A stretch of DNA of 64,000 bases from an uncultured Burkholderiales bacterium (GCA_903838355.1 CAILYC010000024.1:19218-83217); one strand, 5' to 3'. Positions 44,577 through 53,236 are shown, counted from the stretch's first letter. Program-made: numbers and translations. The notes: generated by a model not told the origin, from the letters alone.

Positions 44577-44999
44577 ATGCGATCAAAGCAACGTGCCATC
44601 GATAGTTACGGCGAAGTCCAAGTTGTCACTGGTGTGGCATCGGCCAACAGTGTGGAGTTGATTCAGATGTTGTTTGATGGGCTCATTGAGAGTTTGTCAA
44701 CCACACGCGGTCACATTCAACGCGGCGCCATTGCTGACAAGGCCAAAAGTATTGCGCGAGCAAGTCGCATTGTGCTCGGTTTGCAAGGAGCGTTGGATTT
44801 TGAAAAAGGTGGAGATTTGGCGAGCAACTTGAACGAGTTGTATGGTTATGTGACCCGCCGATTGATTCATGTGAATATTCACAACGATTTGAAAGTATTG
44901 GACGAAATTCATGGTTTGATGAGTGAGATTCGCGAAGCCTGGGAACATGTGCCTTCACTGGTTCCGGCGCCTTCCCCCGCACGACATCAAATGAATTGA
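44577..44999 (+). CDS. fliS: Flagellin export chaperone FliS
   Basis: FliS binds flagellin in the cytosol and prevents early polymerisation. It is 140 residues, all helical. It has the family start AIDSYGEVQVVTGVASANSVELIQMLFDGLIESL, shown here as its first two helices, and VTRRLIHVNIHNDLKVLDE near the end. ATG 44577 follows the FliA promoter. Flagellin and fliD genes are not in the window. Confidence 0.93.
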   Translation: MRSKQRAIDSYGEVQVVTGVASANSVELIQMLFDGLIESLSTTRGHIQRGAIADKAKSIARASRIVLGLQGALDFEKGGDLASNLNELYGYVTRRLIHVNIHNDLKVLDEIHGLMSEIREAWEHVPSLVPAPSPARHQMN

Positions 45000-45041
45000 G
45001 TTGAGGCAAACAGCCCCATGTCCAATAAAATGGAGTAAAGC

Positions 45042-45071
45042 TAGAACACGCCCCTTTGGGGGAGTGTTCTA
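45042..45071 (+). other. Stem-loop between fliS and motA
   Basis: TAGAACAC and GTGTTCTA pair around an inner CCCC-TTT-GGGG stem. There is no T run, so it is not a normal terminator. It may attenuate readthrough from fliS into motAB or be a binding site. I found no clear promoter for motA. Confidence 0.5.
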
Positions 45072-45116
45072 ATCAGGTTGGGGCGATGGGTCTCAAATCA
45101 TTTTTTGGAGTTAACA

Positions 45117-45977
45117 ATGGCTGCTGTTGGTTTTATCTTTGCAATGATTTGCATCTTCGGTGTTTATGTGGCCGAAGGGGGCAGCATGGAGCCCATCATC
45201 GAGGCAGCCCCGGCTGAGTTTGCAACCATCTTTGGCTCCGCCGTGGGCTCCATGATTGTGGCCAATAGCATGGATGTGTTCAAAGGTGCATTTGCTGGTT
45301 TTGGCAAAGTGATCGCAGGCCCCAAGTACAAAAAAGAAGATTTTTTAGGGACGATTTTTGTGGTCGCCAAGATCATGAAAACACTCAAAGCCGAAGGTGC
45401 TGTGGCGCTCGAGGCCCACATTGAAGCCCCCGAGTCCAGTGCGATCTTTGCCGAGTGCCCCAATTTGCTCAAAGACCATGGCGTGCTCGACCTCATATGC
45501 AACACGGTTCGTTTGTTGGTGGTGTCCTCTGGCACCCTGAGTCCCTACGCCGTTGAAGACATCATGGACGCGTCCATCAAACTGCACCACCACAATGAGA
45601 TGAAGCCCTCGCAAGCCTTGGCGGCTTTGGGCGGCGCCCTGCCAGCCCTGGGTATTGTGTCATGTGTGCTCGGTGTGGTGAAAACCATGGCGGCCATTGA
45701 CCAGCCACCGCCCGTTTTGGGGGCCATGATCGGTGGCGCTTTGGTGGGAACTTTCATGGGTGTGTTGCTGGCCTATACCGTGGCCGAGCCCTTTAGCCAG
45801 CGCTTGGGCCAAATCGTGGACGAAGAAGGTGAGATGTACAAGGTGGTGAAGCAAATGCTCATTGGCACCATGCACGGCCACCCCGTTCCCTTGGTCATTG
45901 AAGCTGCTCGGGTGTGCATCAGTCACCACAACCAGCCCACCTTTGGCGAAGTTTTTGACGGCTTGAGAGGCAAGTAA
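45117..45977 (+). CDS. motA: Flagellar motor stator protein MotA
   Basis: MotA forms the proton channel with MotB and drives FliG. It is 286 residues with four membrane helices. Motifs are GFIFAMICIFGVYVAEGG at the start, LGGALPALGIVSCVLGVVKT (helix 3 with the proton-path Pro) and GALVGTFMGVLLAY (helix 4). GGAG lies before ATG 45117. The wording resembles alphaproteobacterial MotA. A GTG/ATG at 45078 would add 13 residues. Confidence 0.95.
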   Translation: MAAVGFIFAMICIFGVYVAEGGSMEPIIEAAPAEFATIFGSAVGSMIVANSMDVFKGAFAGFGKVIAGPKYKKEDFLGTIFVVAKIMKTLKAEGAVALEAHIEAPESSAIFAECPNLLKDHGVLDLICNTVRLLVVSSGTLSPYAVEDIMDASIKLHHHNEMKPSQALAALGGALPALGIVSCVLGVVKTMAAIDQPPPVLGAMIGGALVGTFMGVLLAYTVAEPFSQRLGQIVDEEGEMYKVVKQMLIGTMHGHPVPLVIEAARVCISHHNQPTFGEVFDGLRGK

Positions 45978-45980
45978 ACC

Positions 45981-47006
45981 ATGGCCGACGACGCAGATGC
46001 AGCCGCACAAACGGCTGTAAGCACCACCGAAGCGGCTCCCGAGGCCGCTCCTGCCGCGGAAGGACTGGCCCCCATCATCATCAAAAAGGTGATGGACGAT
46101 GGTCATGGCGGTGCTCACGGGGGGGCTTGGAAAATCGCCCTGGCCGACATGATGACGGCCATGATGGCCTTCTTTTTGTTGATGTGGCTCTTGGGTGCGT
46201 CCAATTCGGACGCCAGAAAGAGCATCGCCGACTACTTTAAACCGAGTTCTCACAGCATGGTGCCGTTTGGCTCATTGGCTGGCTCCAACGGGGTGCTCGG
46301 TGGGCGCTCCATCATTGATCCCGATGGATTTCCCTTCTCTGCCAAACAAACCGGTTTATTGGAGCGCTTGACCCCCAGGTCCGAGGGCGGCCCCAACCCT
46401 GACACCGAGCCAGCGCCGGAAAATGAAAAAGACTATTCCTCGCCAAGCAAGCAGTCGGACTCTAAAAAAGACAAAGACGCTGATCCGAGTCAGTTGAGCG
46501 ACGAAGAAAAGAAAGCCATTGCCGAGGAGCAAGACGAGAAAAATTTCAGAAAGCTTGAGTCCGAACTCAAAGAGAAGATTTCTGAAAATAAAAAGCTCTC
46601 CAACATCAAGGATCAACTTCAGATCACGCGTGACAAGCAAGGCCTGCGCATTGAAATCATCGACAAGGCTGACTTTGCCATGTTCCCCAGCGGCACCACC
46701 AATATGCAAGGCAAGGCCGAGGCTTTGATTGCCGAAGTGGCAGCTTCATTGTCCAAGTTGCCCAACAAGATTGCCATTCGCGGACACACCGACAGCGTCC
46801 CGTTTCAAAATCCAAGTGCTTCGAACAACTGGGCACTGTCGGCTCAGCGTGCCGACGCCACACGCCAAATTCTGGAAAAGCAAGGCATTCCCGAGGACCG
46901 TTTCACCCGCATTGAAGGGGTGGCCGATACCGATCCCTTCAACACCAATGACAAACGCGACCCGCGCAACCGGCGCATGAGCATCACCGTGCTCAACCAA
47001 GATTGA
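45981..47006 (+). CDS. motB: Flagellar motor stator protein MotB
   Basis: MotB anchors the stator to peptidoglycan. It is 341 residues. The single helix WKIALADMMTAMMAFFLLMWLL carries the proton-binding Asp. A charged periplasmic linker with DSKKDKDADPS and coiled character follows. The OmpA-like domain contains AIRGHTDSVPF and NWALSAQRADATRQIL. It follows motA by 3 bp. Confidence 0.95.
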   Translation: MADDADAAAQTAVSTTEAAPEAAPAAEGLAPIIIKKVMDDGHGGAHGGAWKIALADMMTAMMAFFLLMWLLGASNSDARKSIADYFKPSSHSMVPFGSLAGSNGVLGGRSIIDPDGFPFSAKQTGLLERLTPRSEGGPNPDTEPAPENEKDYSSPSKQSDSKKDKDADPSQLSDEEKKAIAEEQDEKNFRKLESELKEKISENKKLSNIKDQLQITRDKQGLRIEIIDKADFAMFPSGTTNMQGKAEALIAEVAASLSKLPNKIAIRGHTDSVPFQNPSASNNWALSAQRADATRQILEKQGIPEDRFTRIEGVADTDPFNTNDKRDPRNRRMSITVLNQD

Positions 47007-47089
47007 GCCCAAGGCCGAGTCAGTTTGGGGTGAAGTCAAAACCCAGGGATTTAGGCCGTGGAATTGCTTCCAGGGATTAGACGCTGGTG

Positions 47090-48313
47090 CTAGGCCGAGC
47101 GCAAGTCGTATTTGTTGATCTTTTCGATCAAAGTCGTGCGCTGCAAGTTGAGCATTTTGGCTGTTTTGGAGACATTGCCCTGGGTCCTGGACAGGGCCTC
47201 TTTGATGAGGCTTTTTTCGATCTCGGCCATGCGGTCTTTGAGAGACAGGCCCTCCATGGGGAGGTCTGCCATGCTTTTCCAGGGATCCACTCCCTGCGCC
47301 AGTGGCCCATCCGCAAGGGCCAATGAAGTGGGCGCAACATGAGTACCAAAGCTTTTTTTACCGGCACTTGAGTCGACCTCAAATGAGGGGCCAGTGCCTT
47401 GCGCGAGCCCGAGCAAGTCTTCAAAATCGGTCTCTAGAGGCAGCTCACCTTGCAAGTTCTCTTCGAGCACCTCCTGGGGTTGGGTCAAGGACTGCAACAC
47501 CACAGGCGCTTGAATGTTGGTTTTTAATTGGGCTTGCAGCAGCACCATGCCTTTGGGCAAAAGGGACGGCGGGATGGCCCGCAAGTCCAAGCGTTGTCCG
47601 GCATAGAGCGTGCTGAAACGGTCCACCAAATTGGAGAGCTCGCGCACATTGCCGGGCCACGCATACTCGCGCATCGAGGCCAAGAACTCAGCAGAAAAGC
47701 GGATGGGGCCGTGTTGCACGTGGGCAAACTTTTGTGCAAAATGAAGCAGCAGCGGTTCAACGTCCTCCACTCTCTCGCGCAGCGGCGGTGTATTGACAGG
47801 GAGCACATTGAGCCGGTAATACAAGTCTTCCCTGAATTTGCCGGTGGTGATTTCGTGATCCAAATCGCGGTGGGTGGCGGCAATGACACGCACATCAACG
47901 GGAATTTGCCGCGTCGAGCCGATGGGGTCAATGGTGCGCTCTTGCAAGACCCGCAGGAGCTTGACTTGCATGTCCATGGGCATGTCACCAATCTCATCGA
48001 GAAACAAGGTCCCGCCGTGGGCGAGTTCAAAGCGCCCGAGTCGGTCGGAGACCGCACCCGTGAAGGAGCCCCTGCGGTGTCCAAAGAGCTCACTCTCCAA
48101 AAGCTCTTTGGGGATGGCCGCACAATTGATCGGTACGAAATTGGAGCCCGCTCGCATGGATTGTTCGTGCAAAGATCTGGCCAAGAGCTCTTTTCCTGTG
48201 CCACTCTCGCCGGTGATCAACACGGTGGAGTTGGAGTTGGCAATGGTGCTCAGCAAGTCTCTGAGGGATTGGGCCGAGTCACTTTGACCAATGAACTGCG
48301 TGCTCGGTTTCAT
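47090..48313 (-). CDS. FleQ-like sigma-54-dependent activator lacking the N-terminal domain
   Basis: This 407-residue enhancer-binding protein starts almost directly with the AAA+ domain. Walker A is GESGTGKELLARSLHEQ (about residue 35), the sigma-54 contact loop is GSFTGA (GAFTGA in most) and Walker B is GGTLFLDEIGDM. NVRELSNLVDRFSTLY follows. A linker of about 100 residues leads to a Fis-type helix-turn-helix (GNVSKTAKMLNLQRTTL). The AAA+ part resembles FleQ/FlrA, but the FleQ regulatory N-terminus is missing. It is the likely activator of the sigma-54 sites listed here. Confidence 0.9.
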   Translation of the reverse strand: MKPSTQFIGQSDSAQSLRDLLSTIANSNSTVLITGESGTGKELLARSLHEQSMRAGSNFVPINCAAIPKELLESELFGHRRGSFTGAVSDRLGRFELAHGGTLFLDEIGDMPMDMQVKLLRVLQERTIDPIGSTRQIPVDVRVIAATHRDLDHEITTGKFREDLYYRLNVLPVNTPPLRERVEDVEPLLLHFAQKFAHVQHGPIRFSAEFLASMREYAWPGNVRELSNLVDRFSTLYAGQRLDLRAIPPSLLPKGMVLLQAQLKTNIQAPVVLQSLTQPQEVLEENLQGELPLETDFEDLLGLAQGTGPSFEVDSSAGKKSFGTHVAPTSLALADGPLAQGVDPWKSMADLPMEGLSLKDRMAEIEKSLIKEALSRTQGNVSKTAKMLNLQRTTLIEKINKYDLRSA

Positions 48314-48463
48314 AAGCCTGAATGCTGTGGTGCGTTCGCTCGTGGGCCAAGATGCTCTGGGGGCACAGAGAGCAAAGAGAGTCTAAAAAAGATCATGAGG
48401 GCTTGGATTTTTGTGAAGTCCAGTCAACACTTTGTTAACGGCAAGTGAACTTTTTCCATAGTA

Positions 48464-48479
48464 TGGCAGAAATTTTGCT
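48464..48479 (+). promoter_or_regulatory. Sigma-54 promoter upstream of flgP
   Basis: TGGCAGAAATTTTGCT has the GG-N10-GC spacing and TTGCT. It lies 324 bp before flgP, so a long leader or a small RNA would result. Confidence 0.7.
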
Positions 48480-48676
48480 TACCTAAAAGCAAAAACCACA
48501 AAAGCTTGCAATTAAGGGGCAAGCGGTGATGTTTTGCCGTCTTCACGGGCGGCTATGGCAATGCATGGCCCATGCAAGGAGTCAACGCTCCAGTCCTGGG
48601 CAAGGCGTTGCCCAAGGTGGCCATGGTCTTCGGTACTTGATTTTGAAACTTTTGCGCTCCTCGAGCCGATGGACTC

Positions 48677-48703
48677 TCAAGATTACGTTGTTACGGTCGA
48701 TCT
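48677..48703 (+). promoter_or_regulatory. Sigma-28 (FliA) promoter of flgP
   Basis: TCAAGATT, 11 bp, GTCGATCT. It lies 100 bp before the flgP ATG. Both flagellar sigma factors may thus feed flgP-flgT. Confidence 0.65.
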
Positions 48704-48802
48704 AAGGGGACTAGGCTTGGTTTTCAGATCAGATTTGGATTCGCAGCCGGGGATTCTGGATGGACGTTATTTAAGTTGGTTTGACATTTGAAGGAACTTA
48801 TT

Positions 48803-49306
48803 ATGAAAAGCATCTCTATCGTGACCTTGTCGGCAACCGTGGCCCTCTTGAGCGCTTGCTCGAGCATGCCCCAGTTCTTTGGTAAAGCCGCACCTCGTGA
48901 GAGCAGCGCCGAAGGGGCAACACCAGCACCTTCCATGATTGCGCCCATGGTTGAAAAACGCGAAACCTTGGTGGCCACTGGCTATGCGGTGATCAGCGTG
49001 CAAAATCACAAAAACCCAGCGCAACAACGCTTGCTCGCCATCCGTGCTTCAAAACTCGATGCTTACCGCGTCTTGACCGAGCAAGTGTATGGTCAACAAT
49101 TGGACGCCAGCACCACGGTGGCCGACATGACCGTCGTCAATGACACCTTTCGCGCCAAAGTCGAGGGCGTTATTTATGGCGCGCAATTGGTGAGCATCAC
49201 GCCAGTGAGCGATGACACCTACGAGACCACCTTGTCCTTGGACCGCACAGTTGTGCAAGACTTGCGTCGCTTGTATTTGACCCAATTGGCCATGCGGGGA
49301 CGGTAA
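48803..49306 (+). CDS. flgP: FlgP-like outer membrane lipoprotein (LPP20 family)
   Basis: This 167-residue lipoprotein has a signal peptide ending in the lipobox LLSAC (Cys19). A mature LPP20/FlgP domain follows (RASKLDAYRVLTEQVYGQQL, then RAKVEGVIYGAQLVSITPV and YETTLSLDRTV). FlgP builds the basal disk or H ring beneath the outer membrane in Vibrio and Campylobacter. AAGGA lies 8 nt before ATG 48803. flgT follows. flgO is not recognised. Confidence 0.85.
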   Translation: MKSISIVTLSATVALLSACSSMPQFFGKAAPRESSAEGATPAPSMIAPMVEKRETLVATGYAVISVQNHKNPAQQRLLAIRASKLDAYRVLTEQVYGQQLDASTTVADMTVVNDTFRAKVEGVIYGAQLVSITPVSDDTYETTLSLDRTVVQDLRRLYLTQLAMRGR

Positions 49307-49462
49307 AGCCCTTCGAGCTTGATTGACCTCGAGCTCCATTGCTTGAAAATCTCACCCATGCAAACGCTCAGCACCATCACCTCAAGCCCCGGGAAATGCT
49401 CAACCCAGCATGCAGCCCAGGGCATGGCGCAAGGCCAAACGCTTTTGACGAGGTTTGGGGGT

Positions 49463-50623
49463 ATGCTTTTGCGCACCCCCCTGACCTTGCCCCGAACTTT
49501 GCTGACTTTGTGGGTCCTGTGTTGGGCCTGTCTCACCTGTGCCCAGGACCTCACGGCTGACCAAAGGCTTGACGCGCTTCGCAAAGCCTTGATCGAGTTG
49601 TCCTTGGAGGGCCCCACTGAGGTTCGCAGCAGCGCTTGGGTGGATGAATCAGGGGCGCTGCGGGAAGGCTCGAGTTTCACCAACGGCATGGTGGTTCGAG
49701 GCGTGAGGATTTTGGCCTATGGTGTAGACCCGCAGTCCCAGCCCTATGCCCAATTGGCATTGGCGCGGCAAGAGCGATTGGCGCCTTTGAGTTGCAAAAA
49801 TCATGGCTCGGCTGGATTGACCAAGGGCCAAATTCAGCACATGGCGGTGATGGACATCAACCTCTCACCCAAGGTGCCCAACAAAGATGTCTACCAATCC
49901 AGGTTGGTGGTGTTGGCACTCAAAGAGAGTTTGCAAAACATGGCCCAGCAGTCGGGTGTGTTCAAGCTCAGGTTGAGCAGTCTGCCCGTCAACGTTTCCA
50001 ATTCCACTGGGTCAGGACCAAGTGCCAACGTGGGAAACCGCGCCTTTGGCCCAGGCTCGAACTACTATGAACAAGCCTTGCTGGGCCGTGGCGAGCAAAG
50101 GGTGACCTGGCAAGTTCATTTGCGACTAGAGCCCACCAGCGATGAGATCTCCAAGGGGCCTGGGCTCAAGGTGGTGAGTGTCTTGGAAAACCGACTCGAT
50201 CCAAGATTGAGCTTTGTCCATGAAGAAACGTTGTGGTTTGAGTCCATGCCAGAAAAACCCAGCAGTGCAGCCCTCTCCAGCGTCATGCTCGCGCAAGTCG
50301 ACGGTTTGAGCACCCTTTTGAATCACTGGTTGGAAGACCAGTTGACTTGCATTCCCCCACAATTTGAGGTCACGACCTGGACGGGTTCGCCTTTGAATGT
50401 TTCCGCCGGAAGTGCCAATGGATTGAAAGTGGGCGACAAAATGGTGGTGGTGGACCCCAAACTCATTCCCTCCCGCGCCCTGCAGGCCGATGCATTGCAA
50501 CACATGGCGATGGCCGAGGTCAAATCGGTCACAGCCTTTACCGCCCAATTGAAACAAATTGCGGGTCCGAACTTGAAGGGTGTCTTCAATTGGGTCGCCA
50601 TTCCACAACAACTTCATGATTAA
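49463..50623 (+). CDS. flgT: FlgT-like flagellar assembly protein
   Basis: FlgT forms the H ring around the LP ring in Vibrio. This product has 386 residues (Vibrio 377). The signal peptide is MLLRTPLTLPRTLLTLWVLC up to about CAQ, and the rest is periplasmic. The N-terminal ALRKALIELSLEG region is followed by a middle domain with NLSPKVPNKDVYQSRLV. The C-terminal SANGLKVGDKMVVVDP resembles FlgT. ATG 49463 gives a clean signal peptide and has GAGG upstream. An upstream start at 49319 is not favoured. Confidence 0.75.
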   Translation: MLLRTPLTLPRTLLTLWVLCWACLTCAQDLTADQRLDALRKALIELSLEGPTEVRSSAWVDESGALREGSSFTNGMVVRGVRILAYGVDPQSQPYAQLALARQERLAPLSCKNHGSAGLTKGQIQHMAVMDINLSPKVPNKDVYQSRLVVLALKESLQNMAQQSGVFKLRLSSLPVNVSNSTGSGPSANVGNRAFGPGSNYYEQALLGRGEQRVTWQVHLRLEPTSDEISKGPGLKVVSVLENRLDPRLSFVHEETLWFESMPEKPSSAALSSVMLAQVDGLSTLLNHWLEDQLTCIPPQFEVTTWTGSPLNVSAGSANGLKVGDKMVVVDPKLIPSRALQADALQHMAMAEVKSVTAFTAQLKQIAGPNLKGVFNWVAIPQQLHD

Positions 50624-50650
50624 ATCGTTTTTGCCACAAGGAGCTTGCAC

Positions 50651-51388
50651 ATGAGCGCTACTACTGAACTTTGCTGGACACCTCCAGCGGTTGAACAAGC
50701 CGTGAATTTTGGGACCGGGTCGACGCCATGGGCGGCTGCTTTGGTTTGTGCAGTGGCGCTGGGTGCCTGGGCCAGCGTGGCGTGCGCCGCACCCCCAAGC
50801 TCCCCCCCCTTGGAAGTGATCACCCTGTCCGACAAAGTGGGCTTGATGCCCGCCGATGTCTCAGCCGCGGACAAGTCGCTTGACGCCAAGCCCGCGAGTT
50901 CAATGAGTTCGAGCTTGCGCGCGGGCAGTGCCAACAAAGAGGTGCACGCGGGTTCGGGCGCACCCCACGCGGATGCACCCTTTCCCCATCAAAAGGCGCC
51001 AACGCAGGCCAGTCCTGCGCCGGCTGAGGTGAAGGCTGCGGCCCATTCTCCATCCACCGGTGTCTACCTCGTAAAAAGAGGGGACACCTTGGACAAAGTG
51101 GTGCAAAAAGCGCTGGGTGACAGCCCCTTGAAGAGTGAACTATTAAAGCGCGAACTCGTCGCCTTGAACCCAGAGGCTTTCACCAAAGGGAGCCAAAAAA
51201 TACTCAAGTCTGGCGTGCTTTTAAAGCTGCCCAACAACGATGATCTCTTGAGAAGTCAATTGGGCCAGGGGCAGACGTCGTCAGCACAAGGCTCATACAA
51301 ACAATTCGTCGGCTATGAGACCTACCCCGATGTCATCATCAACCCGCAAGGACAAGAGAAAAGAAAGACCTGGGTGCAGTACCCCTGA
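50651..51388 (+). CDS. Secreted LysM-like (FimV-like) protein
   Basis: This 245-residue protein has a membrane/signal segment (about residues 28-48, WAAALVCAVALGAWASV). An Ala/Pro/Ser-rich linker follows, then a LysM-like domain near 140-195 (YLVKRGDTLDKVVQKALGD, then LKSGVLLKLP). AAGGAG precedes the ATG. It follows flgT by 27 bp. It may bind peptidoglycan near the flagellar base, like the FimV/HubP pole proteins. That role is inferred from context. Confidence 0.8.
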   Translation: MSATTELCWTPPAVEQAVNFGTGSTPWAAALVCAVALGAWASVACAAPPSSPPLEVITLSDKVGLMPADVSAADKSLDAKPASSMSSSLRAGSANKEVHAGSGAPHADAPFPHQKAPTQASPAPAEVKAAAHSPSTGVYLVKRGDTLDKVVQKALGDSPLKSELLKRELVALNPEAFTKGSQKILKSGVLLKLPNNDDLLRSQLGQGQTSSAQGSYKQFVGYETYPDVIINPQGQEKRKTWVQYP

Positions 51389-51558
51389 GCATTGACGAAG
51401 ACGGAGTCGATCTGGCCCAGTTTGTCCTCATGCCGGCATGGTTCTTGGGCACGCGGATTAAAAAATGTTGTGAGGCGCTCAAGAGGTGCTTGTCTTTGGG
51501 CCCCATGATCGCCTAAACTTCAGGCACCTGATGTCGATTCAAGTGTCTTGGGCTTGAA

Positions 51559-52899
51559 TTGGCCCTGGGCAAAGTCAGGGTTGACGTTTGCCCAACCTTC
51601 TTGAAAGTCCCCGATTTGTTACTAGGTCCTGAAAACATTCTTGGGGCGCCCCGCTTGCCTTGGGTACAGATGGACAATCGACCCATTTGGGTTGAAAGTC
51701 CTGTGGCCCAGTCGCTCGGACTCACCGACCAAGAAATTGTCCAAGCCACAGTGACCTTGGAGCGTGGTTCGATGAGGCTGTGGCTCAAGAATTTTTCATT
51801 CGACGTCCCCAGCACTTGGGGATTAAAACCCGGCGACAAGCCTTTTGTGAGCGTGTTCCAAACCGCGCTAGGTTATGGACTCCATTTGCAAAGTTCCAAC
51901 CTCAGTGCTGGCTTGGCCACGCCCTTGGGAGACGCGAGAACCCCGGCGACAAGCACCTCGGTGCATAACAAGGGCGCAGCAACCGGTTTGCCGCCCACGC
52001 CAGCGGCTGTAAACACAGCGCCACCCTCTGCCACGGCACCAACTGGCCTCAAGCCGATCGGGGCCTCAGGGGCCTCACCCCTGGATCCCTTGCTCGTGGC
52101 GCAAGAGGCGCAAAACAGCATTATGCTTGGCACCCGGGTGCAGACCTTGATGATGCAACCCTTGAGTTTTGAGTCTGCCGCACAGCTCATGCAACCCGAT
52201 TTCTTGGCCCAATTGAGTGGCCAATTGAGTGCCCAATTGAATTTGGGGGGATGGTGGGCCGTGTACCGGAAAATAGCACTCTCCATGTCCTATGTGTCGG
52301 GCAACGCCTTGAAAAACATGGTCATGACGCAGGCCAAAAGCAACGAGCGGCTGCTCAGTGTGGGCGAAAACGTCAAAGACGGGCCCAAGTCCTTGCTGCA
52401 AGAATTGCTCAAAGAGCTTCAGTCCCTGGATTCGCCCGATCACAGCGAGCTCAAACAAACCTTGCAACGCGGCTTGAACGAACTCGACGCCTCTCAGCTC
52501 CAAGCCGTTCAGCACTGGACCCGTGGAGACTTGAACCTGAAGGTGGTCATCCCGTTTTTGGATGCCGACCCGGTGGATTTGCATTTCAAAAGAAAAGGCC
52601 GCGAGCAAGGCGAAGCCCAAACGCCCCTGAGTGTTGACATCCACTCCAAGAGCCGATTGCTTGGCGAGGTTTGGCTCAATACCCAGATCAGCCAAAGCAG
52701 CCAAGTGGATTTGACCATGTGGGCGCTCAGACCCGAAGTGGCCGAGATGGCCAAAATCAAAGCCAAAGAGCTCGGTTTTGATTTGCAAGACTCTGGTCTT
52801 TTTTTGAAGAGCTTTCAGATCTTCAATGCCGCCAAACCCGTGGACCAAGAGCAGCTCTCCCCGACAGCACTCGGCCGTGTCGTGGACGCCAAGGCCTGA
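51559..52899 (+). CDS. Second FliK-like hook-length control protein
   Basis: This protein of about 446 residues has a Pro/Ala/Thr-rich middle. Its C-terminal domain (about 335-425) has the FliK-type pattern LSVDIHSKSRLLGEVWLN and SGLFLKSFQIF. In gamma-proteobacteria a similar gene sits next to an FlhB-tail homologue, as here. The start is uncertain: TTG 51559 is the longest, ATG 51670 (MDNRPIWVESPV) the alternative. It is distinct from the main fliK at 35-37.6 kb. Confidence 0.7.
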   Translation: MALGKVRVDVCPTFLKVPDLLLGPENILGAPRLPWVQMDNRPIWVESPVAQSLGLTDQEIVQATVTLERGSMRLWLKNFSFDVPSTWGLKPGDKPFVSVFQTALGYGLHLQSSNLSAGLATPLGDARTPATSTSVHNKGAATGLPPTPAAVNTAPPSATAPTGLKPIGASGASPLDPLLVAQEAQNSIMLGTRVQTLMMQPLSFESAAQLMQPDFLAQLSGQLSAQLNLGGWWAVYRKIALSMSYVSGNALKNMVMTQAKSNERLLSVGENVKDGPKSLLQELLKELQSLDSPDHSELKQTLQRGLNELDASQLQAVQHWTRGDLNLKVVIPFLDADPVDLHFKRKGREQGEAQTPLSVDIHSKSRLLGEVWLNTQISQSSQVDLTMWALRPEVAEMAKIKAKELGFDLQDSGLFLKSFQIFNAAKPVDQEQLSPTALGRVVDAKA

Positions 52900-52918
52900 A
52901 GACCCATCCATTGACGCC

Positions 52919-53200
52919 ATGAAGTCCCCCCTCGAAGCCCTGGCCCTTGAGTATGGCCTGAACAAAACCCCCAAGGTGAGCGCCAAAGGGCGCGATGAGC
53001 TTGCGCTTTTGATCATTGAGGAGGCCCGCCGCCAGGGCGTCTACGTCACGCAGGACCCGCAGTTGCTCGCCTTGCTCAGCCGACTGGACGTCGGAGACGA
53101 GATCCCTCCGGACATGTTCACGGCCGTGGCGGTGATTTTGTCTTGGGTGTATTGGCTCAAAGGCATGCAGCCCGGGGACGAGAAACGCAAAGACCGTTGA
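52919..53200 (+). CDS. FlhB C-terminal homologue FlhX (YscU/HrcU-type export switch fragment)
   Basis: This 93-residue soluble protein matches the cytosolic tail of FlhB (ALALEYGLNKTPKVSAKGRD, then EEARRQGVYVTQDPQLLALL, LDVGDEIPPDMF). The NPTH autocleavage site of full FlhB is not present. Such short paralogues are known beside FliK-like genes and can partly replace the FlhB tail. It follows the FliK-like gene by 19 bp. Confidence 0.85.
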   Translation: MKSPLEALALEYGLNKTPKVSAKGRDELALLIIEEARRQGVYVTQDPQLLALLSRLDVGDEIPPDMFTAVAVILSWVYWLKGMQPGDEKRKDR

Positions 53201-53220
53201 CGCTCTGGCGTGGGGGCAGA

Positions 53221-53236
53221 AGGCATGATTTTTGCA
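53221..53236 (+). promoter_or_regulatory. Sigma-54 promoter of the TPR-glycosyltransferase pair
   Basis: AGGCATGATTTTTGCA has GG-N10-GC spacing and TTGC. It lies 21 bp after the FlhX stop and 44 bp before ATG 53280. It excludes the in-frame TTG at 53232, which falls inside it. Confidence 0.65.

Larger units (their letters stand above)
48314..48802. promoter_or_regulatory. Divergent control region between the FleQ-like gene and flgP
   Basis: This region of about 490 bp has no gene I can support. It holds a sigma-54 site (48464-48479) with a CCATAGTATGG palindrome over its -24 side, and a sigma-28 site (48677-48703). Between them are about 200 bp of unexplained sequence that would be a long leader from the sigma-54 start. 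Confidence 0.5.

Noticed and set aside
48534..48791. 85-codon plus-strand frame between the FleQ-like gene and flgP
   Set aside because: It contains the sigma-28 promoter, has no Shine-Dalgarno and no recognisable protein pattern.
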